Source of the DNA: Mesostigma viride
Lineage: Eukaryota; Streptophyta; Mesostigmatophyceae; Mesostigmatales; Mesostigmataceae
DNA length: 62,000 bases
Assembly: GCA_009746045.1 (NCBI GenBank)
Contig: RPFO01000156.1
Location: 6,492,125-6,554,124, forward strand
Direction of reading: 5' to 3'
Shown here: positions 22,101 to 34,773 of the stretch, one piece after another
Numbering within the stretch: the stretch's first letter is position 1
Layout: every line of letters begins with the position of its first letter
The notes under the pieces: generated by a model
Database searches by the model: none
Told to the model about the DNA's origin: nothing
What the model saw: the letters and a program-made list of their open reading frames with translations, nothing else
Made by a program: the position numbers and the translations under genes

Positions 22101-24256
22101 GCTGCGTAAGGACGTGGGACCTGGGACGATGACGTTTCTGGCCCATGATGCTGTTGCTGCGTAAGGACCTGGGACGATGACGTTTCTGGTCCATGATGCT
22201 GTTGCTGCGTAAGGACCTGGGACGATGACGTTTCTGGTCCATGATGCTGATGCTGCGTAAGAACCTGGGACGATGACGTTTCTGGTCCATGATGCTGTTG
22301 CTGCGTAAGGACCTGGGACGACGACGTTTCTGGTCCATGATGCTGTTGCTGCGTAAGGACCTGGGACAATGATGTTACTGCTCCCAGTAGGACTTCGTGT
22401 AGGAGTAGTCCTCCCCACATTTGCCCCCATGAGGCTAGCAGTTTGATTCCTTTGGTTGGTGTATATTGGGGAATTTCAGACACGCTTGCACCGCCTCCCG
22501 GTAAAGAGCCCTTCTCGCAGTTGGGCTGCCGTTCGGGATGCCTTCGCATCAGGAGCCCCGTCGTACCCCCCCCATTATAGTCGTGCCATCGTGCAAGGAT
22601 CCACAAGGTCCTGTGCTCGAATCCGGTATGATACCAAATGTTTACTGCTGGTACTGCTACTGCTGGTGCTTGTAGTATCACTGCTACTGTTGGTGCTGAT
22701 GCTGTTCGCGGTGACGTTGGCGCCAGTGGAGTAGCCTGAACGTCCCGCTCGGCACGTGTCTCAGGCCGGTTTCCCTACTCTTAGGACCTCGCTGCTGCTG
22801 CTGCTGCTGCTGGTCGTGGCTATGGTTGTGATCATCATTGTGATGGTTCATGTTGGTGGTAACAATGATGGCACTGGTGGCGAGGATGGCACAATGGCTG
22901 TGATGGCGTCACGTGCCCTGGATCCAGGGCGTGCTTGCAGTCACGATTGCGTGCGTTTTGAATTTGCATCAATGGTCAACACATGGCCATGTATCATCGT
23001 GGCGACCGCAATCTACTGCCTGTTCCTGTTATTTCACATCCACAACCCCTTCCTGCCCGACTCTTCGTTTTCAATTTTTAATTTTTTTTTTTTTTTTTAA
23101 TGACCGTTCCCGCAATTTCTGCTCCCCATTACCTCCTGCCCCCCCCCCCCCTCCGGCAGGCCCCTTTGAGCTCCTCCCCTGCACCCAGAAGTGCGACAAG
23201 CTTGTCCGCCGTGGCGACATGGGCGTCCACTGCGCGACCTCGTGCGACATGAAGCTGGTCGCGTGCCCCTACGCGTCGGTGGGCTGCGCCAGTGGGGGCG
23301 TGCACCAGGGGGAGCTCGAGGTGCACATGGCACAGGACGTCATCCCCCACATGGCGCTGCTGCTGGCGTCGCTGCGGTCACTCGCGGGCGCCGTGGACAC
23401 CAGCAAGGAGAGCGTCGCGCTTCTGCACCGCCAGCTGGCCGTGCTGGGCGCGAACGCGGAGGTGAGAATGCCAGCCGAGTGTTCTTTGGGGGGGGGGGGG
23501 GGCGGGGGGGGGGGCAGAGGGAGCGGGTCTTCAGGGGGGGGGGAGAAGGGGGAAGACCGGGGTGTCGGGGAGGAGGGGAAAAGGGGGGAGGGTGGTGGTG
23601 GAGGGGCGGAGGGGTGGAAGGGCTAACGGGGGGGGGGGGGGAGATTGCTCAGTTGTGATACCATTGCCCACATGCCCTGCCTTTGCACGGTGGTTGCTCG
23701 TTGCATGAATCCATGGCTTTGAAACAGACTGGATTTGGGTATCCGCCGCGTGTGTCTTGCCCCGCGTGTTGTGTGCGGGGGCCTCTCTGTTCCCCCTGTT
23801 GCATTCTCACTCCTGTCCCAGCCACCTGTCCCATTATGGTCCCCGCCGCTTGCTGCATCCCTGTCCGTGTGCCTGTCGCATCCGTTTCCCCGCCACCTTT
23901 CGTGTTCCCATCCCTGCCACCTGTCACATTCTTGTCTGCAGCCTGTCGCATTCCTGACTCCGCCATTCGTCACATTTTCATCTCTGCCACGTGCCACGTT
24001 TCTACCCCCGCCACTCGCCACCTGCCGCGTCCCTCGCCAGATGGACCTGAAATCGCTCAACCTGCGCATGAATGAGATGGACGCGTATAACAAGGAGGTT
24101 GGGCGCGAGATGAAGGCGCTGCAGGCGAGCGTGAAGAAGTCGTTTGACACGAGCGCGAAGGAGATGATGCTGCTCAAGGAGGACATGAAGAAGGCGCACA
24201 GCAACCTGCTGGACAAGGTCAAGGTGCTCGTCACGCGGCAGGCCGAGCACAAATAG
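19180..24256 (+). CDS. Plant-type TRAF-type zinc-finger protein
   Basis: Four exons, 19180-19868, 21228-21373, 23160-23461 and 24041-24256 (stop TAG), close in phase (2, 1, 0) to give 450 residues. Residues 1-95 are acidic and low complexity. About 96-228 hold a domain starting YHCHYFDVGTVSSCSESLL, which matches the N-terminal region of plant TRAF-type zinc-finger proteins such as the Arabidopsis At1g09920 family. About 230-340 form the Cys/His-rich TRAF-type fingers (EHCEQSFDSEAALHEH, CENPGCFAVF, LLPCTQKCDKLVRRGDMGVH, CPYASVGC). About 345-450 are a likely coiled coil ending QAEHK. TRAF fingers mediate protein-protein contacts; the function of this plant family is not well defined. Intron 2 carries a 48-bp minisatellite. 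The start at 19180 is the first ATG of the open frame. Confidence 0.9.
19869..21227. other. Intron 1 of the TRAF-finger gene
   Basis: No coding content is recognised. The last ~330 bp (20,895-21,227) are a long C/T-rich tract that grades into the polypyrimidine run before the acceptor at 21226-21227. Confidence 0.7.
21432..22370. repeat. 48-bp minisatellite, ~19.5 copies, intronic
   Basis: The unit runs from GGACCTGGGACGATGACG through GCTGTTGCTGCGTAA, 48 bp, with single-base variants (GAT/GAC, CCATG/CCGTG/CCGCG) and one copy with an 8-bp insertion near 22110. Because 48 is a multiple of 3 and the unit lacks stops on the minus strand, it generates long minus-strand open frames (up to 565 codons) that are not genes. 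Confidence 0.95.
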
Positions 24257-25317
24257 GCGCCGTCATGCATGCCGCGCAGAACTGGGTGTATCCATGCATG
24301 CCGAGCATATGTAAAGAGGCGCTTATTTGCCGAGCATACGTCGGCGCGGTGCTGAGCATAAACATATGTGCGTATCTGCTGAGCACACATAGGCGCCTAA
24401 TTGCCATGCACAGATGGGCATTGAGCATACATAGGCTTGATGCCGGGCAGGTTTGCGCCCCAAACCTCAGGCGCAGGACATGCATCCATGCCAAGCACGC
24501 ACTTGCTGCCGATCCCAGCGGGGTGCCACGCGGAGCCAACTGAGGCGCTTTGCTGAGCATGAATAGCCGCAAGGTGGGGGTCTTTGCTGGTCGTGGCTGT
24601 CGCTGAACCGCTGCGGTTCTTCTGCTGTGGTGATTCTACTGGCCTCTGTGGCTGCTTTATTAACTTTTTGTGTGCCGTATGGTGCACACCATTCGAGCCA
24701 TGTGTGCGTACGGGAATGACACACAAAGTTTTACACATGCTGCAGGAGCTTGTTTGTGCAAGAGCCAGCATGCACATAATTGACTTGCTGATTTCATGCT
24801 GGGGGGATCTTGTACGAACATTTCGAGGGTGACATTTCATGCCCCTGCGCCAGAATATTTTCAGTGCACATGGCTTAACCGGTGGACCAGCCAACATGTA
24901 CAACTTTTTCTTTCCATGTTCAAGTGAACTTGAAGGCTGATCCGGTTTCATAGCAACGAAGTCGGTGGGGGGAGCCTCGTAGCCAGTTCATCTTGGCCTA
25001 TCAGAGATGGAGACATTGGGTCAACTCGTTGTGGTGGGCGAGTTGTTATAAGTAGGCATACCATTGTCTCATTTATGCTGTTTGCAACCCTTGTAGATAT
25101 CCATGATTTTTGGAGGAATTTCTGTGGCTTCTGCCATTCCATGCAAGTTTGACCAGCTAACCATTTGCAATCTGGTCAGTTCTGATCAATTAAGTAGCTT
25201 GTAGACTGCGTCACGTGGGTACCAATAAAGGAACCTTCAATCAGAATATATGCACAAATAAAATTATAACAAAGAGAAGGCCGGAGGGAGCTAGTCGCAG
25301 TCACGTGGTAATTGCAA
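24257..25317. other. Intergenic; 3' flanks
   Basis: 3' flank of the TRAF-finger gene, with several CGAGCATA/TGAGCATA-like words at 24295-24440 repeating every ~35-50 bp. No gene seen. SINE and LINE debris starts to the right. Confidence 0.4.
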
Positions 25318-25482
25318 GCCCCCCACCCCCAGGCGGAAGGGGCGTTTTGCTGAGTAGAATAGTTAGGATTTTTCTAGATAGCTTAGAGTTAGCTTAGTTT
25401 GGTTTCGCGGTTTCCACCTCCGTCCATCAAGCAAGGGAATACGTACTACATCATCTCCCACTTAAGTAATGAAATTAACTTA
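25318..25482 (+). mobile_element. Degenerate LINE 3' end
   Basis: The + strand repeats the family A 3' UTR (GGCGGAAGGGGCGTTTTGCT, GGTTTCGCGG) down to a decayed stem-loop region near 25468 (ATCTCCCAC) and an AT-rich tail. Confidence 0.7.
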
Positions 25483-25502
25483 ATTTATTCTTTTTTTTTT
25501 TT

Positions 25503-25556
25503 TACGTGAAGAGCGACTAAATGACCTAGACGGCGGGGCCGGAAACAGCTTGCTTA
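25503..25556 (+). mobile_element. SINE-like 3' end fragment
   Basis: Matches the last ~55 bp of the SINE-like family (TGACCTAGACGG, GGGGCCGGAAACAGC). 5'-truncated and preceded by a T run. Confidence 0.7.
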
Positions 25557-26070
25557 ATTGATCAGGGCGTGTGTTAACGAGCCTATGACTGGCCGGGAGT
25601 GTCTATTGGTGAGCACCATTGCCTCCATCGCTCTCCCACCATTTACGAGGAAATACCCGCAAATAGGAAATTCCACTGAATTTCAGTCAACTTATTGCCA
25701 ACTTATGTACAGCTTACTCCATACTGCAGTACCTCTTCATCGAGGTTTTTTGGATGGCTGCCTAGCCATTTCCCCAATAAGGCAACAAGGATCAAGTATT
25801 GACTATCCTTTGAAGCTCCATACACGTAACAGGTGAGCTCAGAAATCAGCCTTGTGCACAATGCAAGGCGAGCACGCATACTGCCTAATTCAATCTTGCG
25901 CACGTTATTCTGCCCTGCTGCTATACGCATAGCAGCAAAAAGAAGGTTCCTGCTAAGGACAGCTAATGCTAATCTTCCACGGGGAACGCAGTGATGAGAA
26001 GATCACCGAGAAGCCTGCGATTACAACCTTCCCGCAGTGACTCAACAGACACAGAGAATCTGTGTTCATT
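25557..26070. other. Unassigned intergenic stretch
   Basis: Nothing is recognised. The right end is the 3' flank of the EH/C2 gene. Confidence 0.4.
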
Positions 26071-29000
26071 CTATATAGCTTCAATGATAATCTGAACCGT
26101 CATTTCAAGAGGCTTCTTGAGGCGACTCTTGTATTTTGAGAGCCTTCTGCAAGTATCATCCACCGGCTTTGAATACCTGGCGGAAGTGGAATGGTCATTC
26201 ACGGCACAACGATGGCCAACACAGAAATAGCCGTGACCCTGCACAACCTTGGTTAGACAAAGCAGCATGTCATCTTAGTATTATCAACAGGACAAAGATC
26301 AGGTGCGCAGACAGGGCAGCAGAAGGTTGGGAAAACCAAGCAGCATTTACACCTTGCCAAGAAACAAATGGAAGTGAAGAAGCATTTTTGAACCCGCAGC
26401 GCATCCCCACGCCAAAATTACCCGTGGTCAACGGTCATGCGGCCTGGGCAGTTTGATCCTACATACATCATGCATCAGTCGGCTAAAACAACTCCACAGC
26501 ATCCAGCCAACAAGACCGAGCCAGCAAGCAGAGGTATTCCCAAGGCCGTAACACTATGGCCCATTCAGCAGCATAAAACCTCTTCATCTCCCTCTCTGCT
26601 GGCGTGTCGGGGCCACTGGCATGAGCCCAGCAAGCTGTTCCTTGCCACCAACTTGCAAGGGAAAAATAAGAAGCAAGGGCTTCACTGCTGGTAGCAGGGA
26701 AGTATGGTGACCCAGTGTGGAGGCCGTTCACAGTTTCTCCACGCAGACAAACTGGAAGGCGTAAATAGAAGGTTCAGGAAGGCAACTATGTATGCCCTGT
26801 ACCAGAAGATTGGGCATGTCAGTGGCAATTGTTCCATTTGACGCTTTAATCGTAGGGCATTATTGCTTGTAGTTTGTAAGAAAGGAACGGTACCATGAGG
26901 ACCGGAGGGCGAAAATCGACTAGAACTACTACAGTACAATATATTTTGTTTCGGAATGGCAGTTTACCACGAGAATACCAAAACACCCAGGGAGGCGACA
27001 AAGGCGAGCTTGGAATTAGACAGGGTGAGAAAAGACTAGGATAAGTTCGTAGACTCTTGAGCAGCTAGAGCGGCACCCAGCTCTACCCACTGCCCCACAC
27101 TCACATGCCACACTTACATTACCTCAGACTCACAGCTACAGCTTCCGTGCCCGACACTCACTGCCCCACTCACAGCTGCAACTGGTGCTCGCCCATCTTG
27201 AGCTCCCCATGCGGGATGAACGCCCAGCACTTAAGCGAGACGGCTTTGTTCTTGTCCTTGAAATGCATCAGCTCCAGGATCAGGTTCGAGCCTGCACGGC
27301 CGCCAGGATAAAAAAATGGGTGAACCCGGCCCGTGCAGCATCACGACGTCGAGTCATTACGTGCTGCCAAGATACAAGTGCAAACTTCCACCGTTATTTC
27401 CACAAACAAGATTGTCAAAACCTCCTGTCAAAGGCGCGTGGTGGTCAGGGCACAAGCCGACCACCTCAAAAGAGCCCTGAACGAAATGGTTGTAGAAGGC
27501 TCCGGGGATGACACATGCCAAGGCCCCTGACACGACTGCTGTCCAGCCACCAGTCCCGGAGCATCACCCACCAGGGCATCACTGTCATAGCACGCTGAGC
27601 ACAAAACACAAATGTGTCCAGACTGGGGCCTATCCAAACTGAAATGTTGGAGACACTCTAGAGGACACCGTGATAGCACAAACGACAGCCATGGGCAGGA
27701 CGTGGTCGGTCTGCATTTCACCGAAAGGGTACTTGGGGGTCAGAGTCACCCGAAGTGTGCCCTATTAGCATTATATATACAGTGCCATCATGGCCAGGGA
27801 CATTATGCCAGGTGCCATCTCATCCAGTGCCAGTAATGCTGGGATCGTGGTCCATCCAGCCGGCTTGCTGCGCAGGGACGTACCAGGGGGTATCCGCTCC
27901 AGCGGCGTCCGCAGCGCGCACGTCTTGTTCATGACCAGGTAGTTGGAGAGCATGCCCTCGGGACTGCCCACGTTGTGCGCGCTCTCCAGCAACCGACCGC
28001 TCTTGTCTGGTAGTCACGGTCGGGAGTCATGGTTGGTGGGGGGTGATGAGTGTGGGGGGGTGATGGAAGGCGAATCGTTGAGAAAAAGTATAATTATAAA
28101 TAACTTTCATGTGAGGGAGACACGGAGCACTGAATGTTGGTAATGCCTCCACAATGACGATTTGTGAGGGGTAGTGGGTGGTGGATAACGATGGGTAGTG
28201 GTGGGTAGTGGTGGATGGTGGTGGTGCGCAAGCCCCCAAAGCGCAAGCACACGACCAGAGGTGGGTGGTGGATTAGGGTTGAGCCCCACCGCCACAAAAA
28301 AGGCTGCCAGCACTATGGCCACGTACGCTTGTGCCCAGCTGCCAGCAACACGATCACGTACCCCTGAGCATCCCAGCCGGACTGGAAGCCGCACAAAGTA
28401 GTTCAAGCAGTTGAGTCCCAATCTTATCGCCCTTCACTCACCAGCCAGCATTTACAGCCACACATTGTGGAGCACAACCGCATACATTTGTAGATTGTAG
28501 GCACGTGCCGTGGCTGATGACCACACTTGGCAAGCACTTTGGAGAGAGAAGATACACCAACGGGCCAACGTACCACGAAGCGCCACCGCCACAAACGGCT
28601 GCAGCAGCGGCTCAGACTTCTTCAACGCGATCTTGTCCAATAGCAGCGTGACACGTAGGCCGCCCTCGCCCACAGCCGTGACGGTCGCCTGTTGTGACGC
28701 CCCCTCCCAGACCGCCCCGCTGGTGCTGCTGCGGCTGCTATAATTAGCCCCGCCCGCATGGCCCGTGTCGCTACTGTTCCGGCTGCTCAAGCTGCGCTGG
28801 GCACCGCTGGACGAATCCTGTGACGCGTGCCAGGACGATGACGCCTTCCCGTCCCTGTGCGACTTGCTGCGCGCCATGTGGGACGCGGACGATGCGCTGC
28901 TACTCTCTGAGTGAGACGACCCCGACCCAGCAAAAGAGTGCTGGTGGTGGTACTGGCCTCTGTCACCGCCGCGGCCCTCGAACGAGGACATGAGGTGGGG

Positions 29001-32000
29001 CGGGACGGGACCCGTGCCAGGTGGCAGCGCGCCGTTGGCCGACTTGTGCGACAGCCGCCGCTGCGGCAACTGCCCGCCATGCTGCTGCCAGGACTGGGCA
29101 TGCCCACCCCCCCTGCTCGCATGCTCACCTGAATGATGATGCTGTTCCCTGTCACCCACCGGCTCTGACTCATCCACATGCTGCTCCCACACGCCACCGC
29201 TCGGGTCGATCTGGATTACAGGGGCAGGGGCGGCGGTGGCCCAGGGATTATCGTCTGCACTCGACGGTGCCACTGCCCCACTCGCTGGCACGTCGTCAAA
29301 CGACGCCCAGGGCCCCTGCCCGGTAGCGGTGTGATTTGTGGCAGCACCGGCACTCGGGACGGGCGGGTAGGACACCTTGTTGTGAGACTGCGCATGCACG
29401 GCGGGATCGGCCTCCCATGCGGATGTGGAAGCGGAAGTGCTGGCGCCCGCATTCGCGCTGGTGGCACCGAAACCGCCGCCGCCCGTGCTCGCATCAAACA
29501 CCGCCCAGCCAGAGATCCCTCCCCCGTGCGCGCCAGGTGTCGCGTCATGGCCTCCTCCCGCGGTTGCCCCCGTGCCGATTCCACCACCGCCGCCGCTGCC
29601 ACTCTGGTTGCTGCCCAACGGGGCGAATGGTGGGGCACCCCCTGTGGGGGAGCCCAGGGGGGACCATGCAGGGCCCTGCGCCTCCCCGGCACCCCGTGCG
29701 GTGCTTATGCTAGCGGGGGCCCCCTGCGACTGTTGCGACCCCGCATGGCTACTGCTGGCGGCTACCCAAGCGGGCTGGGGGGCGGCACCGGCCGTAGAGC
29801 TGCTGGTCGTGGCACTGCCGCCCCAGGGTGATGACGCGGCATGGGCCATGCCATGACTCGAGCTCAAGCTGCTGCTAGTGGTGGCGGTGGCGGTGGCGGT
29901 GGCGGTGGCGGTGGCGGTGGGACCCATCGCACCCCAGGGGGCCTCGGCGGTGGCTGCGAGCATGCCGCCGGCACTAGCGCTCGCCGCCGCGCCGGCGCCC
30001 CCGAAATAATCATGGCTGGCGGCCATGACCCCATGCGACCCGAACACGTCCTGGCCCGCCGGGAGCGCGGTGCCCCATGAGGGCGCGTCTATAGAGTTCC
30101 CATAGTGACCGCTGTGGGCGGGTGGGAAGCCCACGCCGCTAGCGCCCGCGGCAGTCACAAACACGGCGCCACCGGCTGCTGCCGTATCGATCCTGTGAGT
30201 GCCGACCCCAGGCTCCGTGGTGCCAAACGTGCCGCCACTGCCGCCCCCTACGTAGTGACTATAGTGACCGCTGCCAAAGCTGTCGGATCCAAACGCCCCA
30301 AAGGTAGCAACACCATGGCCCGCATGGGAAGCAAAGCCAGTCTCACCCGCGCCCACGCCTGCGTGCCCTGGTGGCGGTGGTTGGCCAAACCCTGCCCCTG
30401 GAGGGGCCGGGTACAAGCCACCGCCACCACCACCACCACCACCGGCACCAGCACCGTACGCCATGGCCCCAAACCCAGCATCCCCCAAAGACAACAAATG
30501 ACCGTCCGCCCCCGGCGTGGGCGGAGCGAGGGCCCCCATGGCTCCGCCCGATGGATTCAACGCCCCTGTAGCCGGGAAAAAAACCGGAGGCCCCCCCTGA
30601 GCGCCAGGAAACGCTGCTCCCACCCCCACCCCCGCCTGGTCCCTTCGAGGCCGCCCCAGCAACTGCTCCAGCTCCGCCAGCTGGCGCGTGAGCGTGTCAA
30701 CCTCCTCCCGGTGCCCCACCGCCGCCCGAGTCTCGGCCGCCTGCCGCCCCTCCAAGACTGCCAAGCGCGACTCCTTGCGGGCAACCTCCTCGCGCGCCGC
30801 CCTCACCTTGGCCTGCAGCCTGGCGTTCTCTTCTTCAGCCTCCCGCAACCGGGAGCTCTCCGCGTCCAGCTTGCGCTGGAGCGTGGCCTCCTGCGCCGCC
30901 ACGTCGGCGGCCTCGCGGGCCAGCTGGTCCCGGATGCGGGCCAGCCGGCCCACTTTATCGGCCAGCTCCTGCAGCGCGACCTCCATCTCCGACACATGCG
31001 CTGCGCCCGCCGATGCCGCCATCTGCAACCGCCGGCTCTCTGCCTCCAGCTCGGCGATGCGCTGGCGGTGCTCGGCCGCGGCCGCGTTGGCGGCGGCACC
31101 GCCGACATCTGTGGCCTCCCCCAACATCCCCGGCGCGGATATGGGCGACGAGAAGCTGAAGCGCCCGACGCCGAAATTGTGGCCGGACGATGCTATAGAG
31201 GACGATGGAGGCATGCCGGATGGCCCAGAGTGGCCGGTCCCAGCAGACGCACTGCCAGAGGCCATCGGCCCGTCGTCCACAAAGTTTCCAGAGGGACCGC
31301 TACCGGACAGTGACGCGTGGGTGGGGGACACGGAGGGGCGCGACGTGCCGTCGGCCCCAAAGGAGTGCGACTGCGACTGCTGCGCGTGCTGGCGGTGGCT
31401 GGACAGGGCGCGGTAGACAAGCTTCATCGCACAGAGGAAGAGGTTGCGCGGTATGCGGCCGGTGCCGCTGGGGTCGCAGAAGGACCTGGGGGGTGGCAGG
31501 GCCAAGATAAGGGGGGAGGAAGGTGGGGGGGGGGCAAGGAGAACAGGGGAATGAGGGGGGGAGGGGGGGGGGCGGGGGAACTGAGGGCGAATGACAAGGC
31601 GCACAGGGGGCATGCAGCGAGGAGACGGGCTACCAACAGATAAGACCGAAGTTTGGTTGCAATTCGGCAGGGCCTGAACATACTCCCACATCCGATCCGC
31701 AGGGGCAGATCGCTGCTGCGATGTCTGCGATTCGACGCAATTACAAGCAGAGGGGTACGGGCCTCCCTAAAAGACACAAAGCCTGAACCCTCATCTTCAC
31801 TTCCGCAAAGTCATCAATTGTAGAGGCAGCAGAGCATTTGCCACTAAGCATTGTCAGCGTTGCCGTGAAGTAGCTGCAAAATGGCCGCTACACATAACAT
31901 AACTATGCGCGCAGTCGCCAGTATAAATCAGTGCCTTTGCTTTTAGGAACTAGTGCCATGTGATTACGACGCCGGAGGGTGCAGATGCCAGTGGTGGGGT

Positions 32001-34274
32001 GGCACATGACAGCCTGAGGCCATCACGCATCAGGCATGGGTCTACGGCCTCACGAGGCAACACCCTCGCTGGTCCCATGGCTTCCGCACTCTAACACTGG
32101 CAGCTGTCAAGAGGTGGTCGACTGCACACCATACGTGTGTGTGTGTGGGCGGGGGTGGGGGCGGAGAGCAGCGGGGGAGCCAAGAGGAAAATAAGGCCAG
32201 CATGAGATGGTGTTGGAAAGAAAGCACATTGTGGAGCCCACAGGACCAGGATGACTGAGCGGCAGGTTGAGGTGGGCAGTCCCATGGGGAATATACCGGG
32301 ACAAGGGTGGTGGACTATTAAAATGGTTGACTATAAAATTTGTTGACAACAACAATGGAGCTCACCAGATCTCCTCCAGAATGCACGTCGGCAGCTTGGC
32401 ACGCGCAAAGAGCTGCATGGCCTTGGCTTCTGCGACCACATAACAAAGCAGGCAAACCGCGGCCAAGGCACAGTGCGGACAGAGGATCAGCGGATGAGGG
32501 AACGGGGGCCGAATCGGCCCTCCAATGATCGTACCGATAAAAAGGAAGAAACGCAGGACATGATCCTTTTGCCATGTGCTGCCTGCCAACGTGTGGAGAA
32601 AAGAAGGTGGTCACCACCACACAGGCAGCGCCCAAGCACTGTTCCTGCCAACTGATGATGAAGCACGGGTGATTCTAATATGTATTTATATGTCTCCTCG
32701 ATGTATTTATATGTCTCCTTTATGTATTTGTACCTAGTTAGAATCCGTGGTGGAGCTACTTGAACTTTCACGTTTTTCGCGTCCCAGCGCTCGGCAGCAT
32801 TTTGTTTATTATTTGTTGCTTTCCTTGCCGATATGTTTATATGTGTGTATAGGAGTATACATAGTAGTAGTATAGTAGTATATAGTAGTCCCATACATAG
32901 TAGTATACATAGTAGTAGTATAGTAGTATATAGTAGTCCCATATATCGTAGTATACATAGTAGTATATTTCCAGCGACTGGTGCCAAGGTAGCACTGGAG
33001 CACGGCTAGGTTTCGCAAGTGCAACCCAACCGTCCGAGGGATTCACCGGTCCAGGGTGCAGAACAGGCTGTGCCAGGAGTTCAGCCAAGGATAGGCAAGA
33101 GTTAGAGTTACACAAGCACATAGAGGCAAGAGGTAGAGTTACACAAGTACATACAAGATTGCACGGAGGGCGGACCTTGCTGGGCATCTGGGACCCTCCA
33201 AGCGCTAGATCCTCATCCAACCACTAACAGGTTGGATGGGGGCAACCTGCTGGCCTACAGGGGCTGCAGGGACAGATTGTGTGTGCTATCATGCGTTGGC
33301 CAGGTCACAACGAGACACTTTGAGAACTCGGCACAGAAGCACTGGCATGGATGAGCACTGTATGTTCTGCATGTGTGTGCCTGTGTTCTGCATGTGTGTG
33401 CATGTGCTCGGGTGGTTGGTTGGTTGGTTGGTTGGTTGGTTGGTTGGTTGGTTGGTTGGTTGGTTGGTTGGTTGGTTGGTTGGTTGGTTGGTTGGTTGGT
33501 TGGTTGGTTGGTTGGTTGGTTGGTTGGTTGGTTGGTTGGTTGGTTGGTTGGTTGGTTGGTTGGTTGGTTGGTTGGTTGGTTGGTTGGTTGGTTGGTTGGT
33601 TGGTTGGTTGGTTGGTTGGTTGGTTGGTTGGTTGGTTGGTTGGTTGGTTGGTTGGTTGGTTGTTTGTTTGTTTGTTTGTTTGTTTGTTTGTTTGTTTGTT
33701 TGTTTGTTTTTTGTTTGTTTGTTTGTTTGTTTGTTTGTTTGTTTGTTTGTTTGTTTGTTTGTTTGTTTGTTTGTTTGTTTGTTTGTTTGTTTGTTTGTTT
33801 GTTTGTTTGTTTGTTTGTTTGTTTGTTTGTTTGTTTGTTTGTTTGTTTGTTTGTTTGTTTGTTTGTTTGTTTGTTTGTTTGTTTGTTTGTTTGTTTGTTT
33901 GTTTGTTTGTTTGTTTGTTTGTTTGTTTGTTTGTTTGTTTGTTGGTTGGTTGGTTGGGTGCATGCAGGGTAAAGTGGGTGGAGGTAGACAGAAGACAAGA
34001 GCGGCAGGTACTGGCTGGTGGGTTCATAGGGTTTCAGAAAATTGGTTGTGTATAGCTCTAACAACGCTTTGGGCACTTTACACACCGCCCATGCCAGCTA
34101 GCGCAAGTGCTTCAGCTGTCACGACTTGCCACCTGGCGCACCTAGCACGAGGCCATCGCCGTCCGGCTCCACCTGCGTGTACAGCGCGTCAAACTTCTGG
34201 CGTTCCGCATCGGAGAGGGAGCTCAGGATCTCGCCAGGGCTGGGCGCCACGCCCTGGACAAAGCTCAGGAAGCG
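26071..34274 (-). CDS. EH-domain, coiled-coil, Aida-type C2 protein (5' end missing)
   Basis: Six exons on the minus strand: 34274-34142, 32429-32366, 31485-28574, 28006-27884, 27291-27174 and 26176-26071 (stop TAG). Phases 1, 2, 1, 1, 2 close exactly to 1,151 residues. Residues ~22-95 form an EH domain split over the first three exons: [17 protein letters not shown], then [10 protein letters not shown] (the conserved Trp that contacts NPF peptides), then [19 protein letters not shown]. About 205-345 are a strong coiled coil. About 346-1000 are Gly/Ser/Ala/His-rich and disordered. About 1010-1151 match the C2 domain at the C terminus of AIDA ([47 protein letters not shown]). Known roles of the parts suggest an endocytic or membrane adaptor; that is inference. 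The exon at 34274 starts after a polypyrimidine-CAG acceptor, so the start codon is in an unidentified exon further right. Confidence 0.85.
33409..33955. repeat. Compound microsatellite (TTGG)n-(TTTG)n, intronic
   Basis: About 63 perfect TTGG units change at about 33660 into about 70 TTTG units, broken once at ~33708 by extra T residues, and end with a few TTGG units. It lies in the intron between the first two known exons of the EH/C2 gene. All frames are open on both strands, giving spurious LVGW/CLFV and QPTN/KQTN ORFs. Confidence 0.97.
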
Positions 34275-34773
34275 CTGCAGGGTGAATAGAGACCAAAAAA
34301 AAAAAAAGCATCAAGGGTAAGACCAGAGGGAAAGGAATCAAGAGGTTACAAGAAGGGAAAAAAGCTAGGGTCAGGAGGAAAAAAGAATGCAGGTGGGGAT
34401 GGCAGCTCTGTGCCTGCGTTCAACAACGCCGCAAGTACATGGCCAATGCAAGTACAATGCCTTGCGTGTACCAACATGAGGCGCTGATACTGACACGCGC
34501 CATGGCTAGGCATGCGCCCTAGGCAGCAAAACCTGGGCGGCAGTGCGATGTGCGGCCATGTAACCAAGGGCCAACCCCGTTGGGTGCCACGCGAGCATAA
34601 GGGAGTCATGCACGGCCTCGACGCAGAGAGCTTGGCTGAGCTATAGAAACGTAGTGTCTAAACTATAGTGGCTAAACTATAGAGTGTCTGTCTCCGAACT
34701 AAACTGTCTAAACCAAAGCGACGCAGAGGTTGGCTACACGATAGCGGCGCAAGGCGGTTACGCCGCCGGCGGT

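Noticed and set aside
20984-22681. 565-codon minus ORF and two overlapping ORFs of 404-432 codons
   Set aside because: They run through a 48-bp intronic minisatellite and C/T tracts of a gene on the other strand.
23623-24390. 255-codon minus ORF
   Set aside because: Low-complexity sequence opposite the last intron and exon of the TRAF-finger gene; the + strand exons have conserved motifs.
29178-31416. Long + strand ORFs (up to 402 codons) opposite the EH/C2 big exon
   Set aside because: Mirror frames of a GC-rich coding exon; the minus frame has the EH, coiled-coil and C2 sequence and phased introns.
33409-33955. Interstitial telomere repeat
   Set aside because: Units are TTGG and TTTG, not TTAGGG or TTTAGGG.
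33236-34285. ORFs encoding LVGW/CLFV or QPTN/KQTN repeats
   Set aside because: Tetranucleotide repeat translation in an intron.
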